Assembly: GCF_004342065.1 (NCBI RefSeq)
Contig: NZ_SLZU01000014.1
Span: 1-64,000, forward strand
Source: Primorskyibacter sedentarius
Lineage (GTDB): Bacteria > Pseudomonadota > Alphaproteobacteria > Rhodobacterales > Rhodobacteraceae
Direction of reading: 5' to 3'
Length of the DNA: 64,000 nucleotides
Position numbers and translations under genes: made by a program. Numbering within the stretch: the first letter of the stretch is position 1; every line of letters starts with the position of its first letter. The notes beneath the pieces were generated by a model. The model saw only the letters and a program-made list of their open reading frames with translations. It was not told the DNA's origin and ran no database searches. Shown one piece after another: positions 38,440-46,677 of this stretch.

Positions 38440-39435
38440 TTACCAAAGCGACGTGCGCGAATAGCGCTTCGAGATCGTGTTCGCCGTCATCACCAGGACA
38501 AAGGCCACCACCGCGTTGAACAGGCCCGCCGCTGCGGCAAGGTCGTATTGGCCACCTTGGATACCCTGGCGATAGATGAACGTGTTGACGACGTCGGCAG
38601 TCGAGTAGGTTGCCGGCTGGTAGAGCAGGATGATCATCTCAAAGCTGACTTCGAGCATGTTCCCGATCCGGATGATCAGCATGATGATGATCGTGGGCAT
38701 GATCGACGGCAGCGTGATCTTCCACATCATCTGCCAGCGGGAGGCGCCGTCCACGACCGCACTTTCGTAAAGCGTCGGGGAAACACCGGCGATGGCCGCA
38801 AGGTAAACGATCGACTGAAAGCCCGCCTCCTGCCAGATGCCCGTACCCACGAAGATCGGGCGGAACCATTCCGGTTTGGTCAGGAAGTAGATCGGGTCGA
38901 TCCCGAACCATCCCATCACGGTATTGACGATACCCGCGCTGGGGCTGAAGGCCGTGATGACGATCCCCGCGATGATCACAGAGCTGACGAAGTGCGGCAG
39001 GTAAACGATGGTCTGCGCCGTCTTCTTGAATGTCTGCGCCAGGATCTCGTTGAACATCAGCGCCAGCAGGATCGGCATGGGAAAGCCGAAGATCAGGCCG
39101 TAGAAGCTGATGATGACAGTGTTCTTGAGGGCCCTGAGGAACTGGTCATTGCCGAACAGCGTCTGGAAATGCTCCAGCCCGACCCATGGGCTGGCGGCAA
39201 CGCCGCGGAAGATACTGTAATCCTTGAAGGCGATCTGCAGGCCGTACATCGGCTTGTAGAGAAAGACGAGCAACCAGACGACCGTCGGGATGAGCATCAC
39301 ATATAGCTGCCATTCGTTCCGCAAATGGTCGCCGATCCGTTCGATCCGGCTGGCTTTGCGGGTGCGGAGCGCCTCGGACGCTTCGATGACAAGTTCTTCG
39401 GTCGATCCGCCGACCTTTGCTTCAAGATCGCTCAT
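38440..39435 (-). CDS. algM1: ABC permease, AlgM1-type
   Basis: A 331-residue permease of the LplB/UgpA type with six helices, close to Sphingomonas AlgM1 in length. The N-terminal ~35 residues are cytoplasmic and charged. The EAA loop is YESAVVDGASRWQMMWKITL. The C-terminal AFVLVMTANTISKRYSRTSLW is standard. Its start overlaps the stop of the ATPase gene by four bases, and it lies 13 bp upstream of the partner permease. Substrate is inferred from the neighbouring AlgQ-like protein and lyase. Confidence 0.9.
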   Translation of the reverse strand: MSDLEAKVGGSTEELVIEASEALRTRKASRIERIGDHLRNEWQLYVMLIPTVVWLLVFLYKPMYGLQIAFKDYSIFRGVAASPWVGLEHFQTLFGNDQFLRALKNTVIISFYGLIFGFPMPILLALMFNEILAQTFKKTAQTIVYLPHFVSSVIIAGIVITAFSPSAGIVNTVMGWFGIDPIYFLTKPEWFRPIFVGTGIWQEAGFQSIVYLAAIAGVSPTLYESAVVDGASRWQMMWKITLPSIMPTIIIMLIIRIGNMLEVSFEMIILLYQPATYSTADVVNTFIYRQGIQGGQYDLAAAAGLFNAVVAFVLVMTANTISKRYSRTSLW

Positions 39436-40535
39436 GCGACACGCGTCTGGCCGGAAAGGGCCATACCCGTGTTGGCGTCAAAGACCTTGATGAGTTCGGG
39501 CTTTGCCGTGAACCCGTTGACCGAATTCAGCTTGGCCATGTTGCCCAGCGTCTCGGTGCGAATGACAAAAGGTTCGCCATCGAGATTCATGTGCAGCAGC
39601 GCCTCGGAGCCGAGCGTTTCCACAAGTTCCAGCTCGCAGGACACGCTGCCCGGCGCGGCTTCGGTGACAACTTCGGCATATTCGGGGCGCACACCCACGA
39701 TGACTTCGCGACCGACGGCATTCTGAAGGCCGGGCAGGGAGGGCAGTGCGATCTGCTGGGTGCCGAACTTGGCCACGGGCGAGGTGTCGCCATCCGCGAT
39801 CACGGCCTTGACCTGATTCATGGGCGGCGCGCCCAAAAAGCCCGCGACGAAGGAGTTGACGGGGTTGAGGAACAGCTCCATCGGGGTGCCGATCTGTTCA
39901 ATCCGGCCGGCATTCATGACAACGATCCGGTCGGCCAGCGTCATCGCTTCGACCTGGTCGTGGGTGACGTAAATGCTGGTAACGCCAAGGCGGTTGTGCA
40001 GGCGCTTGATCTCGGCCCGCATCTGGGTGCGCAGCTTGGCATCCAGGTTGGACAGGGGTTCGTCGAACAGAAAGACCTTGGGGCGGCGAACGATGGCGCG
40101 GCCCATTGCGACACGCTGGCGCTGACCACCCGAAAGGTCGGCAGGCCGACGCTCAAGGTATTTGTCCAGACCAAGGATGCCGCTGACCTCCTTCACGGAG
40201 GATTCGATATGCTCTTTGCTTTCCTTGCGGATGCGCAGACCAAAGGCCATGTTTTCGGCCACGTTAAGGTGCGGGTAAAGCGCGTAGTTCTGAAAAACCA
40301 TCGCAACATCGCGATCCTTGGGGGCGACGCGGTTCATGACGCGCCCGTCGATCGTAAGTGTCCCGTCCGAGATCTCCTCCAACCCCGCGATCATCCGAAG
40401 CGTCGTGGACTTGCCGCAGCCGGAAGGGCCGACAAGCACGACGAACTCCTTTTCCTGCACTTCAAGATCAACACCGTGAACAACCTGTACTGCACCATAC
40501 GCTTTGACGATGCTATCCAGTTTTACGCCTGACAT
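39432..40535 (-). CDS. algS: ABC importer ATPase, AlgS/UgpC-type
   Basis: A 367-residue ATPase of the MalK/UgpC class that powers carbohydrate import. The start at 40535 (MSGVKLDSIVKAYGAVQVV) is preferred over an upstream ATG at 40646, because GGGGGAG lies 5 bp before it. Walker A is GPSGCGKST, the signature is LSGGQRQR, Walker B is VFLFDEPLSNLD and the H-loop is TSIYVTHDQVEAM. Residues ~240-367 form the regulatory OB domain of this class. It is the first gene of the alginate-type operon, with a conspicuous operator region upstream. Confidence 0.93.
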   Translation of the reverse strand: MSGVKLDSIVKAYGAVQVVHGVDLEVQEKEFVVLVGPSGCGKSTTLRMIAGLEEISDGTLTIDGRVMNRVAPKDRDVAMVFQNYALYPHLNVAENMAFGLRIRKESKEHIESSVKEVSGILGLDKYLERRPADLSGGQRQRVAMGRAIVRRPKVFLFDEPLSNLDAKLRTQMRAEIKRLHNRLGVTSIYVTHDQVEAMTLADRIVVMNAGRIEQIGTPMELFLNPVNSFVAGFLGAPPMNQVKAVIADGDTSPVAKFGTQQIALPSLPGLQNAVGREVIVGVRPEYAEVVTEAAPGSVSCELELVETLGSEALLHMNLDGEPFVIRTETLGNMAKLNSVNGFTAKPELIKVFDANTGMALSGQTRVA

Positions 40536-40621
40536 GCATTCTCCCCCGCATTCCAAAAATTGCCTGGAAACCTGATTCGCTAATTTCGATTTCAAAGGAG
40601 TATCACGATTTTGCGAAAAGT

Positions 40622-40660
40622 ACCATACTAGTATAAATTCTAGCATACATGTATGGTCAA
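40622..40660 (-). promoter_or_regulatory. Promoter of the alginate-type operon with two tandem operators
   Basis: Reading leftward, -35 TTGACC is at 40660-40655. A -10 follows, either TTTATA (17-bp spacing) or TATACT (19-bp spacing). Two perfect palindromes overlie it: CATACATGTATG (40644-40655) and ATACTAGTAT (40625-40634). Their centres are exactly 20 bp apart. ACCATAC and GTATGGT (40622-40628, 40651-40657) form a larger outer dyad. The adjacent GntR/FCD regulator is the obvious candidate to bind. Confidence 0.65.
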
Positions 40661-41212
40661 GCCGACAGTAACGTCCTAGTGTTGCTGTGAAAAAAAATGT
40701 GAGGTGCCCGTCATGAGGGTGAACAAGATCAGCATAGCGCCGATCGCAGTTCCGGACGTGCCTTTGGCAAACCCGAGGGGCCTGTGCCCTGCGGGCTTCC
40801 TGCGCTCAGCCATTAGCGAGGCGGCTGCGGGCGGATTGGTCAGGCGGGCCCGTGATCTCGACACTCATTCTGCGTGGAAGACGACAAAGGGCGCCCACGC
40901 CGACCCGCCATTCCCTGACGCGGCCTTGCTTGCGTCGGCGCGCGGGGCGTTTGCGGGGCTTCATGCGGAGCACCAGCCGGTGACGGTGGCTGCCCATGGC
41001 AAAGCCGATGAAATGTCGAGATTTATTCCGGATTTTGAAAGGGAGGTGCACAGATGGTAGGGTTGGTAGGAACAACATTTGGCGCTAAGAGGAGCCGAAT
41101 TGCGCGCAAACGGCCCGGGCCGAAGAGGATCGGCGCGTCCGAAAGAGAGGGTGATGTGTTCAGAAACAGGAAGAGTTGCAGCCGTCCGTCCCAAAGTTCG
41201 AGGGTCTGTTAG
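40661..41212. other. Long gene-free region between alginate-type operon and its regulator
   Basis: About 550 bp upstream of the GntR gene. The stretch holds only short frames without family resemblance (for example 40704-41060, plus strand). It is not especially AT-rich. It should carry the regulator's promoter, but I could not place one with confidence, and no second copy of the 40622-40657 dyads is visible. Confidence 0.45.
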
Positions 41213-41896
41213 ATGGCGCCTGTCAGAACGGTAAAGCCACGCGAAACCAGCGTCGACCTTGTGTTCAGTCACCTCTACGACCAGATCGCTTCGCTCAAAC
41301 TTCTGCCGGGAGACAAGATATCGGAAGCCGAGATTGCGGCGGAATTCGGTGTCAGTCGGCAGCCGGTGCGCGATGCGTTCAACCGGTTGGTCAGCCTTGA
41401 CCTGCTGGTATCGCGGCCTCAGCGCGCGACGGAGGTGAAGCGGATATCGCTGCGCGAGATCGCCAAGTCCCGGTTCGTGCGCGCGGCTGTCGAGGCCAAG
41501 GTGCTGCAACAGGCGGCGGAGCATTGCGATGCAGAGGGCGCCGCAAAGCTGCGTGCGGGCATTGAAGAGCAGGCAAAGACCGTGAAGGCGAACGACTTTG
41601 GCGCATTCGGCAAGCTGGACTACAAGTTCCACGAGATGCTGTGCGAAATTGCCCAGGCGGATTTCGCATTCGAGGTGATCGCCGGGGAAAAGGCCAAGGT
41701 TGATCGGCTCTGCCTGCTTGGTCTTGCCAAGGGCGACCGGATGCCGGAGCTGCTGGCCGATCACAAGGCCATTGCCGATGCGGTCGAGAAGGGGGATGCG
41801 GAGAAGGCCGTCGAGGTCGGAATGCTCCACCTGACGCGGCTGGACGGCACGATCGAGTCTGTCTTCAAGACCAGCGCGCGGTATTTCGACCCGTAG
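41213..41896 (+). CDS. GntR/FCD-family transcriptional regulator
   Basis: A 227-residue regulator of the FadR subfamily. The winged helix-turn-helix is in KISEAEIAAEFGVSRQPVRD, followed by FNRLVSLDLLVSRPQRATEV. The C-terminal all-helical FCD domain (~residues 85-215) includes the metal-ligand Asp/His pattern LDYKFHEMLCEIA and a later His pair (ADHKAIADAV, GMLHLTRLD). Such regulators typically repress sugar-acid catabolism and are released by a uronate intermediate. It is divergent from the alginate-type operon, whose promoter carries tandem dyads, so local repression is the likely function. Confidence 0.9.
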   Translation: MAPVRTVKPRETSVDLVFSHLYDQIASLKLLPGDKISEAEIAAEFGVSRQPVRDAFNRLVSLDLLVSRPQRATEVKRISLREIAKSRFVRAAVEAKVLQQAAEHCDAEGAAKLRAGIEEQAKTVKANDFGAFGKLDYKFHEMLCEIAQADFAFEVIAGEKAKVDRLCLLGLAKGDRMPELLADHKAIADAVEKGDAEKAVEVGMLHLTRLDGTIESVFKTSARYFDP

Positions 41897-42035
41897 AAAT
41901 TGCGCCAGACTGCTGAATGAGGCAGCAGGGAAAACCTGTATCTGCGACCGGGGCATTGGGTTTCGGCTGACCTCTGGTCATGCGCCGCCTTAGTGTTTAA
42001 GTATACGCGCGGGCAAAACGCGACGGAGCAAGCGG

Positions 42036-42854
42036 TTGAACAAGGATACACGGGGTCGCCTTACACGGGACGGCATTCGCATACACAATCAGGACGACTT
42101 TTCCGGGATGCACAAGGCGGGCGCCTTGGCTGCGCGCATTCTGGATGACGTGGCCGCACTGGTGAAGCCCGGCGTTTCGACCGGCGAGCTGAATGCCTTT
42201 ATCGAAGAGCAGGTAACTGCGGCCGGCGCGGTTTCCGCCACGATCGGTTACAAGGGTTATCAGCACGGCAGCTGCATCAGCGTGAACCACGTCGTGTGCC
42301 ACGGGATCCCCGGTGAGAAGCTCTTGAAGGATGGCGATATCCTGAACATCGACGTCACGGTGATCGTTGACGGATGGTTCGGTGATACCAGCCGGATGTA
42401 TGTTGCAGGCAAGCTGAGCCGCAAGGCCGAACGGCTGATCCAGGTCACGCATGATGCGTTGATGAAGGGGATCGAGGCCGTGAAGCCCGGCAACACCTTT
42501 GGCGATATCGGTCACGCGATTCAGGCCTATGTCGAGGCGCACCGCATGAGTGTCGTGCGGGATTTCTGCGGTCACGGGTTGGGGCGGGTGTTTCACGCGC
42601 CGCCCAACGTGCTGCATTACGGCCGCCCCGGTACGCGCGAGCGTCTGGAAGAGGGCATGTTTTTCACCATCGAGCCGATGGTGAATCTTGGCCGTCCGGA
42701 AACCAAGGTCTTGTCGGATGACTGGACGGCAGTGACGCGGGACAAATCGCTTTCCGCGCAGTTCGAGCATTCGGTCGGGGTGACCGCCACCGGGGCAGAG
42801 ATCTTTACCCTGTCGCCCGGCGGCTTGTTCCATCCGACCTATACGGCGGGCTGA
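42036..42854 (+). CDS. map: Methionine aminopeptidase, type I
   Basis: Map removes initiator methionine from nascent proteins. The 272-residue protein starts with TTG at 42036, preceded by GGAG. All metal ligands are visible in order: two Asp in NIDVTVIVDGWFGDTSRMY, His in CGHGLGRVFH, Glu in FFTIEPMVNLG and Glu in AQFEHSVGVT. Length and C-terminus (EIFTLSPGGLFHPTYTAG) fit the bacterial family. It ends 31 bp before the stop of the convergent DUF2189 gene. Confidence 0.97.
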   Translation: MNKDTRGRLTRDGIRIHNQDDFSGMHKAGALAARILDDVAALVKPGVSTGELNAFIEEQVTAAGAVSATIGYKGYQHGSCISVNHVVCHGIPGEKLLKDGDILNIDVTVIVDGWFGDTSRMYVAGKLSRKAERLIQVTHDALMKGIEAVKPGNTFGDIGHAIQAYVEAHRMSVVRDFCGHGLGRVFHAPPNVLHYGRPGTRERLEEGMFFTIEPMVNLGRPETKVLSDDWTAVTRDKSLSAQFEHSVGVTATGAEIFTLSPGGLFHPTYTAG

Positions 42855-42885
42855 TGCGCCCGCCATATGACGGTGTCGGCGGCTA

Positions 42886-43749
42886 TCAGCCCTCGTAGCT
42901 GACCGCCTTGCGATAAAGATGCCAGGTGGCGTGTCCCAGCACCGGCAGGACCACGATCAGCCCCAGAAAGAATGGCAGGCTGCCGAGCGCCAGCAGGATC
43001 GCGACTGTCAGGCCCCAGGCGGCAACCGCCAGCGGGTTGCGACGGCACACGGCGACAGAGGTCATCACCGCCACCGGCAGGCCGACCTCGCGGTCGACGA
43101 TCATCGGAAAGCTCGTCAGGCTGACCACCAGTGCGACAACTGCAAAGATGAAGCCCACCCCGAAGCCAAGGGCGATCATCGCCCAGCCGGCTTGTGTTGT
43201 CAGCACGTCGGACAGGAACGCAGCGGCGGACACCGGCGCCGCCGGGCCCAGCGTCACGTCATAGATCACCACGGCCGCATTGAGCCACAGCACGAACAGA
43301 CCCAGCAGATAGGCGCCAAGCGTAAGAACCCGCCCCATCAGGCTTGACCGAAACAGCGAGAGCACATCGCTCCAACGTGCATCCTGCCCGGCCTCGCGGC
43401 GGCGGCTGAGCTCGTAAAGACCGACGCCAACGACCGGACCCAGCAGCGCGAACCCGGCGGCCATCGGGAACACCATCGGCATGAGGACGCGGTCAAAGGC
43501 CATATAGGCCAAAGCCAGCCCGATCAGGGGATAGATCCCCATCAGAAACACCACGTCGCTGCGGAAATGGGTGAAATCGTTGAAACCTGCGCGCAGGGCC
43601 GACCGTATGTCGGTAACCGTGATCGAGCGCACAACAGGGCGCGCATTTTGCTGGCCGCCGATGGTTTCTGCAGCGTGGCCAAGGCTGCGCCCAGTGCCGC
43701 TTAGCAGCTTGGCTGCCCAGCTCAGGGGATTTCCGATTGTATGCGCCAT
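42886..43749 (-). CDS. DUF2189-family integral membrane protein
   Basis: A 287-residue membrane protein with six or so helices and a soluble N-terminal ~50 residues. Conserved features are VRSITVTDIRSALRAGFNDF at the end of the soluble part, AFALLGPVVGVGLYELSRRR-like GPVVGVGLYELSRRREAG and the C-terminal LVVLPVLGHATWHLYRKAV. The start at 43749 (MAHTIGNPLSWAAKLL) has GAGGAG upstream and is chosen over the long upstream extension, which runs into the neighbouring gene. Function of DUF2189 is unknown; transport-related roles are guesses. Confidence 0.88.
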   Translation of the reverse strand: MAHTIGNPLSWAAKLLSGTGRSLGHAAETIGGQQNARPVVRSITVTDIRSALRAGFNDFTHFRSDVVFLMGIYPLIGLALAYMAFDRVLMPMVFPMAAGFALLGPVVGVGLYELSRRREAGQDARWSDVLSLFRSSLMGRVLTLGAYLLGLFVLWLNAAVVIYDVTLGPAAPVSAAAFLSDVLTTQAGWAMIALGFGVGFIFAVVALVVSLTSFPMIVDREVGLPVAVMTSVAVCRRNPLAVAAWGLTVAILLALGSLPFFLGLIVVLPVLGHATWHLYRKAVSYEG

Positions 43750-43936
43750 GTGTGATCTCCTCTTTGTCGAAAAAAGAGAGCCGAAGGCGCGGTCCTGCCC
43801 GCATCGGGCAAGGCTGGGGCCGCGTCGGCCCTGACCTAAGGGAAAGTCTAGCAGATCGTCGGGCGAATGTCTGTCACGATCAAGCGAGCCATCACCGAAA
43901 GCGGGGCGTGTCGATGCGCATGCGGGCCGATTGCGG

Positions 43937-44905
43937 TCAGAACTGCCAGAGCGCGGGAATGAACCGGTAGCTGTCGCCCTCGTGCAGGATGTGCCCGACA
44001 CCGGGGAAGGGGAAGTGGTATCCCAGCACCGCCATCCTGTCCGCTGCGGCCATGTCCAGCAGGTGCCGGCGCGTGGCGACGGTCGTCTCTCCGTCCATGT
44101 CGAAACTGTTGTACCAGTCGGGATGGGCAAAGTTCATATAGGCATGGGTCATGCTGTCGCCCAAAGCGATGAGCTGTTTGCCACCGCTCTCGACCACCAC
44201 GCTCATATGGCCGGGCGTGTGGCCGGGCGTGTCGATGACGCGGATACCGGGGGCGATCTGCTGGTCATGCGCGGCAAGCGTCCAGTCCAGCCCCTCTGCG
44301 GTGAGGGAGTTGACGGCACCAAGCACGAATTGCTGCATCTCTGCGGGGACCTGATTCACAAGGTCGTCCTGCATCCAATAGGCATGCTCTGCCCCGCCGA
44401 TAATGAATTCGGCGTTGGGCAGGATCGGCTCGTCAAAATCGTCGCGGATGCCCCAGATGTGATCGGGATGGGCGTGGGTGATGACGACATGGGTGATGGC
44501 GTCCGGATCGATCCCGGCGGCCTCCATCGTGGTCATCAACCGTCCGGCGGTATCCAGAAAACGATGGCCAGAGCCGACATCGACAAGGACGCGCGCCTCT
44601 CCCAGCTCCACATAGAGGTGATTGGTGTGAGAGTAGTTTTCTTCGGACGACAGAAAGTGCTTTTCCAGAAAGGCGCGCCGCTGCGCGTCGTCCGTATTGA
44701 CGCCCAGCCCGGCCGCCGGTGTTGTGAAAAACCCGTCTGACAGGACGGTGATGCGCGCCTCGCCCAAGGTGAAGTTGAAATGGCCCGGATTGCCAAGCGT
44801 CGGCGCGCCAAGCTGCGCCCGCGCCATTGATGCAGGCAAGACAAGGCCCGGCATGGCGGCGGCCATCTGGAACAGGTCACGGCGGCTGGGGCGGTAAAGC
44901 GGCAT
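43937..44905 (-). CDS. Tat-exported metallo-beta-lactamase-fold hydrolase
   Basis: A 322-residue MBL-fold hydrolase. The N-terminus has a twin-arginine signal (SRRDLFQMAAAMPGLVLPAS), so it is exported folded, with cleavage after MARA. The metal site is complete: THAHPDHIWG, His in DTPGHTPGHMS, Asp in LIALGDSMTH and a final His in VLGYHFPFPG. Proteins of this type include lactonases and quorum-quenching enzymes, but the substrate cannot be told. Located upstream of the DUF2189 gene on the same strand with a 187-bp gap. Confidence 0.9.
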   Translation of the reverse strand: MPLYRPSRRDLFQMAAAMPGLVLPASMARAQLGAPTLGNPGHFNFTLGEARITVLSDGFFTTPAAGLGVNTDDAQRRAFLEKHFLSSEENYSHTNHLYVELGEARVLVDVGSGHRFLDTAGRLMTTMEAAGIDPDAITHVVITHAHPDHIWGIRDDFDEPILPNAEFIIGGAEHAYWMQDDLVNQVPAEMQQFVLGAVNSLTAEGLDWTLAAHDQQIAPGIRVIDTPGHTPGHMSVVVESGGKQLIALGDSMTHAYMNFAHPDWYNSFDMDGETTVATRRHLLDMAAADRMAVLGYHFPFPGVGHILHEGDSYRFIPALWQF

Positions 44906-44999
44906 GATATCCTCCCATTCATATCATTGAATGCATGATGGCACGGCAGGGGCCCGTCGCCAAGTGGGGATGGGTCGGGCCTTCGTGATCTGCTGAGCG

Positions 45000-45019
45000 C
45001 CCTTGCCGGAAAGCAAGGG
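45000..45019 (-). terminator. Hairpin after the DUF2125 gene
   Basis: CCCTTGC (45000-45006) and GCAAGGG (45013-45019) form a 7-bp stem with a 6-nt loop, just past the DUF2125 stop on the minus strand. No U-run; a candidate terminator. Confidence 0.4.
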
Positions 45020-45031
45020 ACGGGCGCCCGT

Positions 45032-46012
45032 TCAGGGGATCTGCGGCGCCGGACCCAATGGGATCATCCCAAGCCATGTCCGGCCCCGCTTGAAATCGAG
45101 CGTCAGGTCGAGCGTTTCGGCGTTCCCGGAAAGACCGGCCGCCAGATCAAGCGCCTGTTCGAGCGTCGCAGCGACGCTTCCGGGCAGCGTGCCGGTTGTC
45201 GCGGACAGCTTGAGCATTTCGCGCCAGTTGACCGCCCGAAGGGTCGTGCGTCCGTCAAGATTGCCAGCTGCGGTAACGTCGGCCGCGCCCGCAAGTTTCA
45301 GCTCCAGCCCGCCCCAGATCGCCTCTGCCAGACGCAGATCCAGCCGGGTCGGGCGGGGCGTGGCGGTTTCCAGCGCGGCACGGCTGAGCGGGGCATCCAA
45401 ATCCACGGTCAGATCCGCCCGCAGCGCCGAAAGGCTTTCCGGCAGGGGAAAATCCGCCGGGCGCGCGCCTCCGGGGACGTAGCCATCCGCAGCGCTGGTC
45501 AAACGGTAGCTTTGCGGCCCGGACTGTGCCAGCGCCACGTTCAGCGCCGACATCGCGGCAGATCCGTCAACGGACGCCAGATTCAGCACTTCGGCCTCGA
45601 AATTCGCTCGGGTGAGGGTCATTTCATCGTTCGGCTCATATATCACGCTGGCCCGCATACGGTCGCTGTCGATCACCCATTCCCTGCCCGCAAGTGTGAG
45701 CGTCTGGCTGTGGGGCCAGACAAAGATCGCATGGCCGGGTTTGTAGCTGAGCATCAGGATCTGGAAGATGGGAGCCTGCCAGACAGTGCCGCTTTGCGGG
45801 TCAGCGAGGACAAGCCCCGTGACCGTGGTGTCAAGGCGGTTGGGAAAGCCGCGCAGTTCGAGGCTGTCATACTCGGCGGCCCATCCATCGGCGCGCCGTT
45901 CCTCGAACCATGCTTCCAGTGCGGCCTCGTGCCGGTTCGCGGCATAGAACCACCACGCCGACCACCCCAGCGCCGCCACGATCACCGCGATTGCCAGATG
46001 TTTCACTGCCAT
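45032..46012 (-). CDS. DUF2125-family membrane-anchored protein
   Basis: A 326-residue protein with an N-terminal signal or anchor (LAIAVIVAALGWSAWWFYAA) and a periplasmic, beta-rich body with repeated short strands (for example GFPNRLDTTVTGLVLADP). The pattern AWFEERRADGWAAEYDSLEL after the anchor is typical of DUF2125, an alphaproteobacterial family of unknown role. The start at 46012 removes 16 non-conserved residues. It is divergent from the ChaC-like gene with only 60 bp between the starts, so their promoters must overlap or be compact. Confidence 0.87.
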   Translation of the reverse strand: MAVKHLAIAVIVAALGWSAWWFYAANRHEAALEAWFEERRADGWAAEYDSLELRGFPNRLDTTVTGLVLADPQSGTVWQAPIFQILMLSYKPGHAIFVWPHSQTLTLAGREWVIDSDRMRASVIYEPNDEMTLTRANFEAEVLNLASVDGSAAMSALNVALAQSGPQSYRLTSAADGYVPGGARPADFPLPESLSALRADLTVDLDAPLSRAALETATPRPTRLDLRLAEAIWGGLELKLAGAADVTAAGNLDGRTTLRAVNWREMLKLSATTGTLPGSVAATLEQALDLAAGLSGNAETLDLTLDFKRGRTWLGMIPLGPAPQIP

Positions 46013-46072
46013 CCCCTTTTCACCCTGTCGCGAATGGTGTTTACAGCGCCCGAGATACAAGGACCAGACGAC

Positions 46073-46600
46073 ATGACACTATGGGTCTTCGCCTACGGAT
46101 CGCTGCTGTGGAACCCCGGTTTCGACGTTGTGCAGCAGGAACCTGCCAGCCTGCCCGGCTATGCCCGCAGCTTCTGCATGCGCTCGATCCATCATCGCGG
46201 GACGGAAGAGGCGCCGGGATTGGTACTCGCGCTGGATGAAACGCCCGGCGCGGCGTGTTCGGGTGTCGCGTTGCAGGCTGGCGGCGATCACGACGAGGTG
46301 CTGGCCTATCTGCGCGAACGCGAACTGGTATCCTCGGCCTATCTTGAAAAGATGCTGGAGGTGGACCTGCGAAGCGGGGAACGCGTCACCGCCGTCACAT
46401 ACGTGATTGATCCCGACCATGTTCAATATTGCGGTGCGCTGCCGCTGGAAGAGCAGGCCCAGATCATTTCGCGCGCGCATGGCGGGCGCGGGCCGAACAG
46501 CGAATATCTTTTCAACACTGCCCGACATCTGGACGAGATCGGCGTTCGCGATGCAGAACTGCAATGGCTGTCGGATCGCGTCAGGTCACTTTGTGGATAA
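46073..46600 (+). CDS. Gamma-glutamylcyclotransferase (ChaC-like)
   Basis: A 175-residue protein of the GGCT/ChaC fold. WVFAYGSLLWNPGFDVVQQ is the family signature, with the glycine-rich YGSL loop. RSFCMRSIHHRGTEEAPG and LRERELVSSAYLEKML, the latter with the candidate catalytic Glu, follow. ChaC enzymes split glutathione to 5-oxoproline and Cys-Gly in the cytoplasm. The start at 46073 is exactly at the conserved MTLWVFAYGSL; upstream in-frame codons lie in the divergent gene. Confidence 0.92.
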   Translation: MTLWVFAYGSLLWNPGFDVVQQEPASLPGYARSFCMRSIHHRGTEEAPGLVLALDETPGAACSGVALQAGGDHDEVLAYLRERELVSSAYLEKMLEVDLRSGERVTAVTYVIDPDHVQYCGALPLEEQAQIISRAHGGRGPNSEYLFNTARHLDEIGVRDAELQWLSDRVRSLCG

Positions 46601-46677
46601 CCGCTTGGCTTGCCGCTGCATCCGCTCTACGGTCGGGCCGTTAAAAACGTTGTAGAACAATGGCAGGAAACGTCCGA

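Noticed and set aside
40704..41060. 118-codon frame between the alginate-type operon and its regulator
   Set aside because: No family resemblance, unremarkable composition, and no good ribosome site; probably chance.
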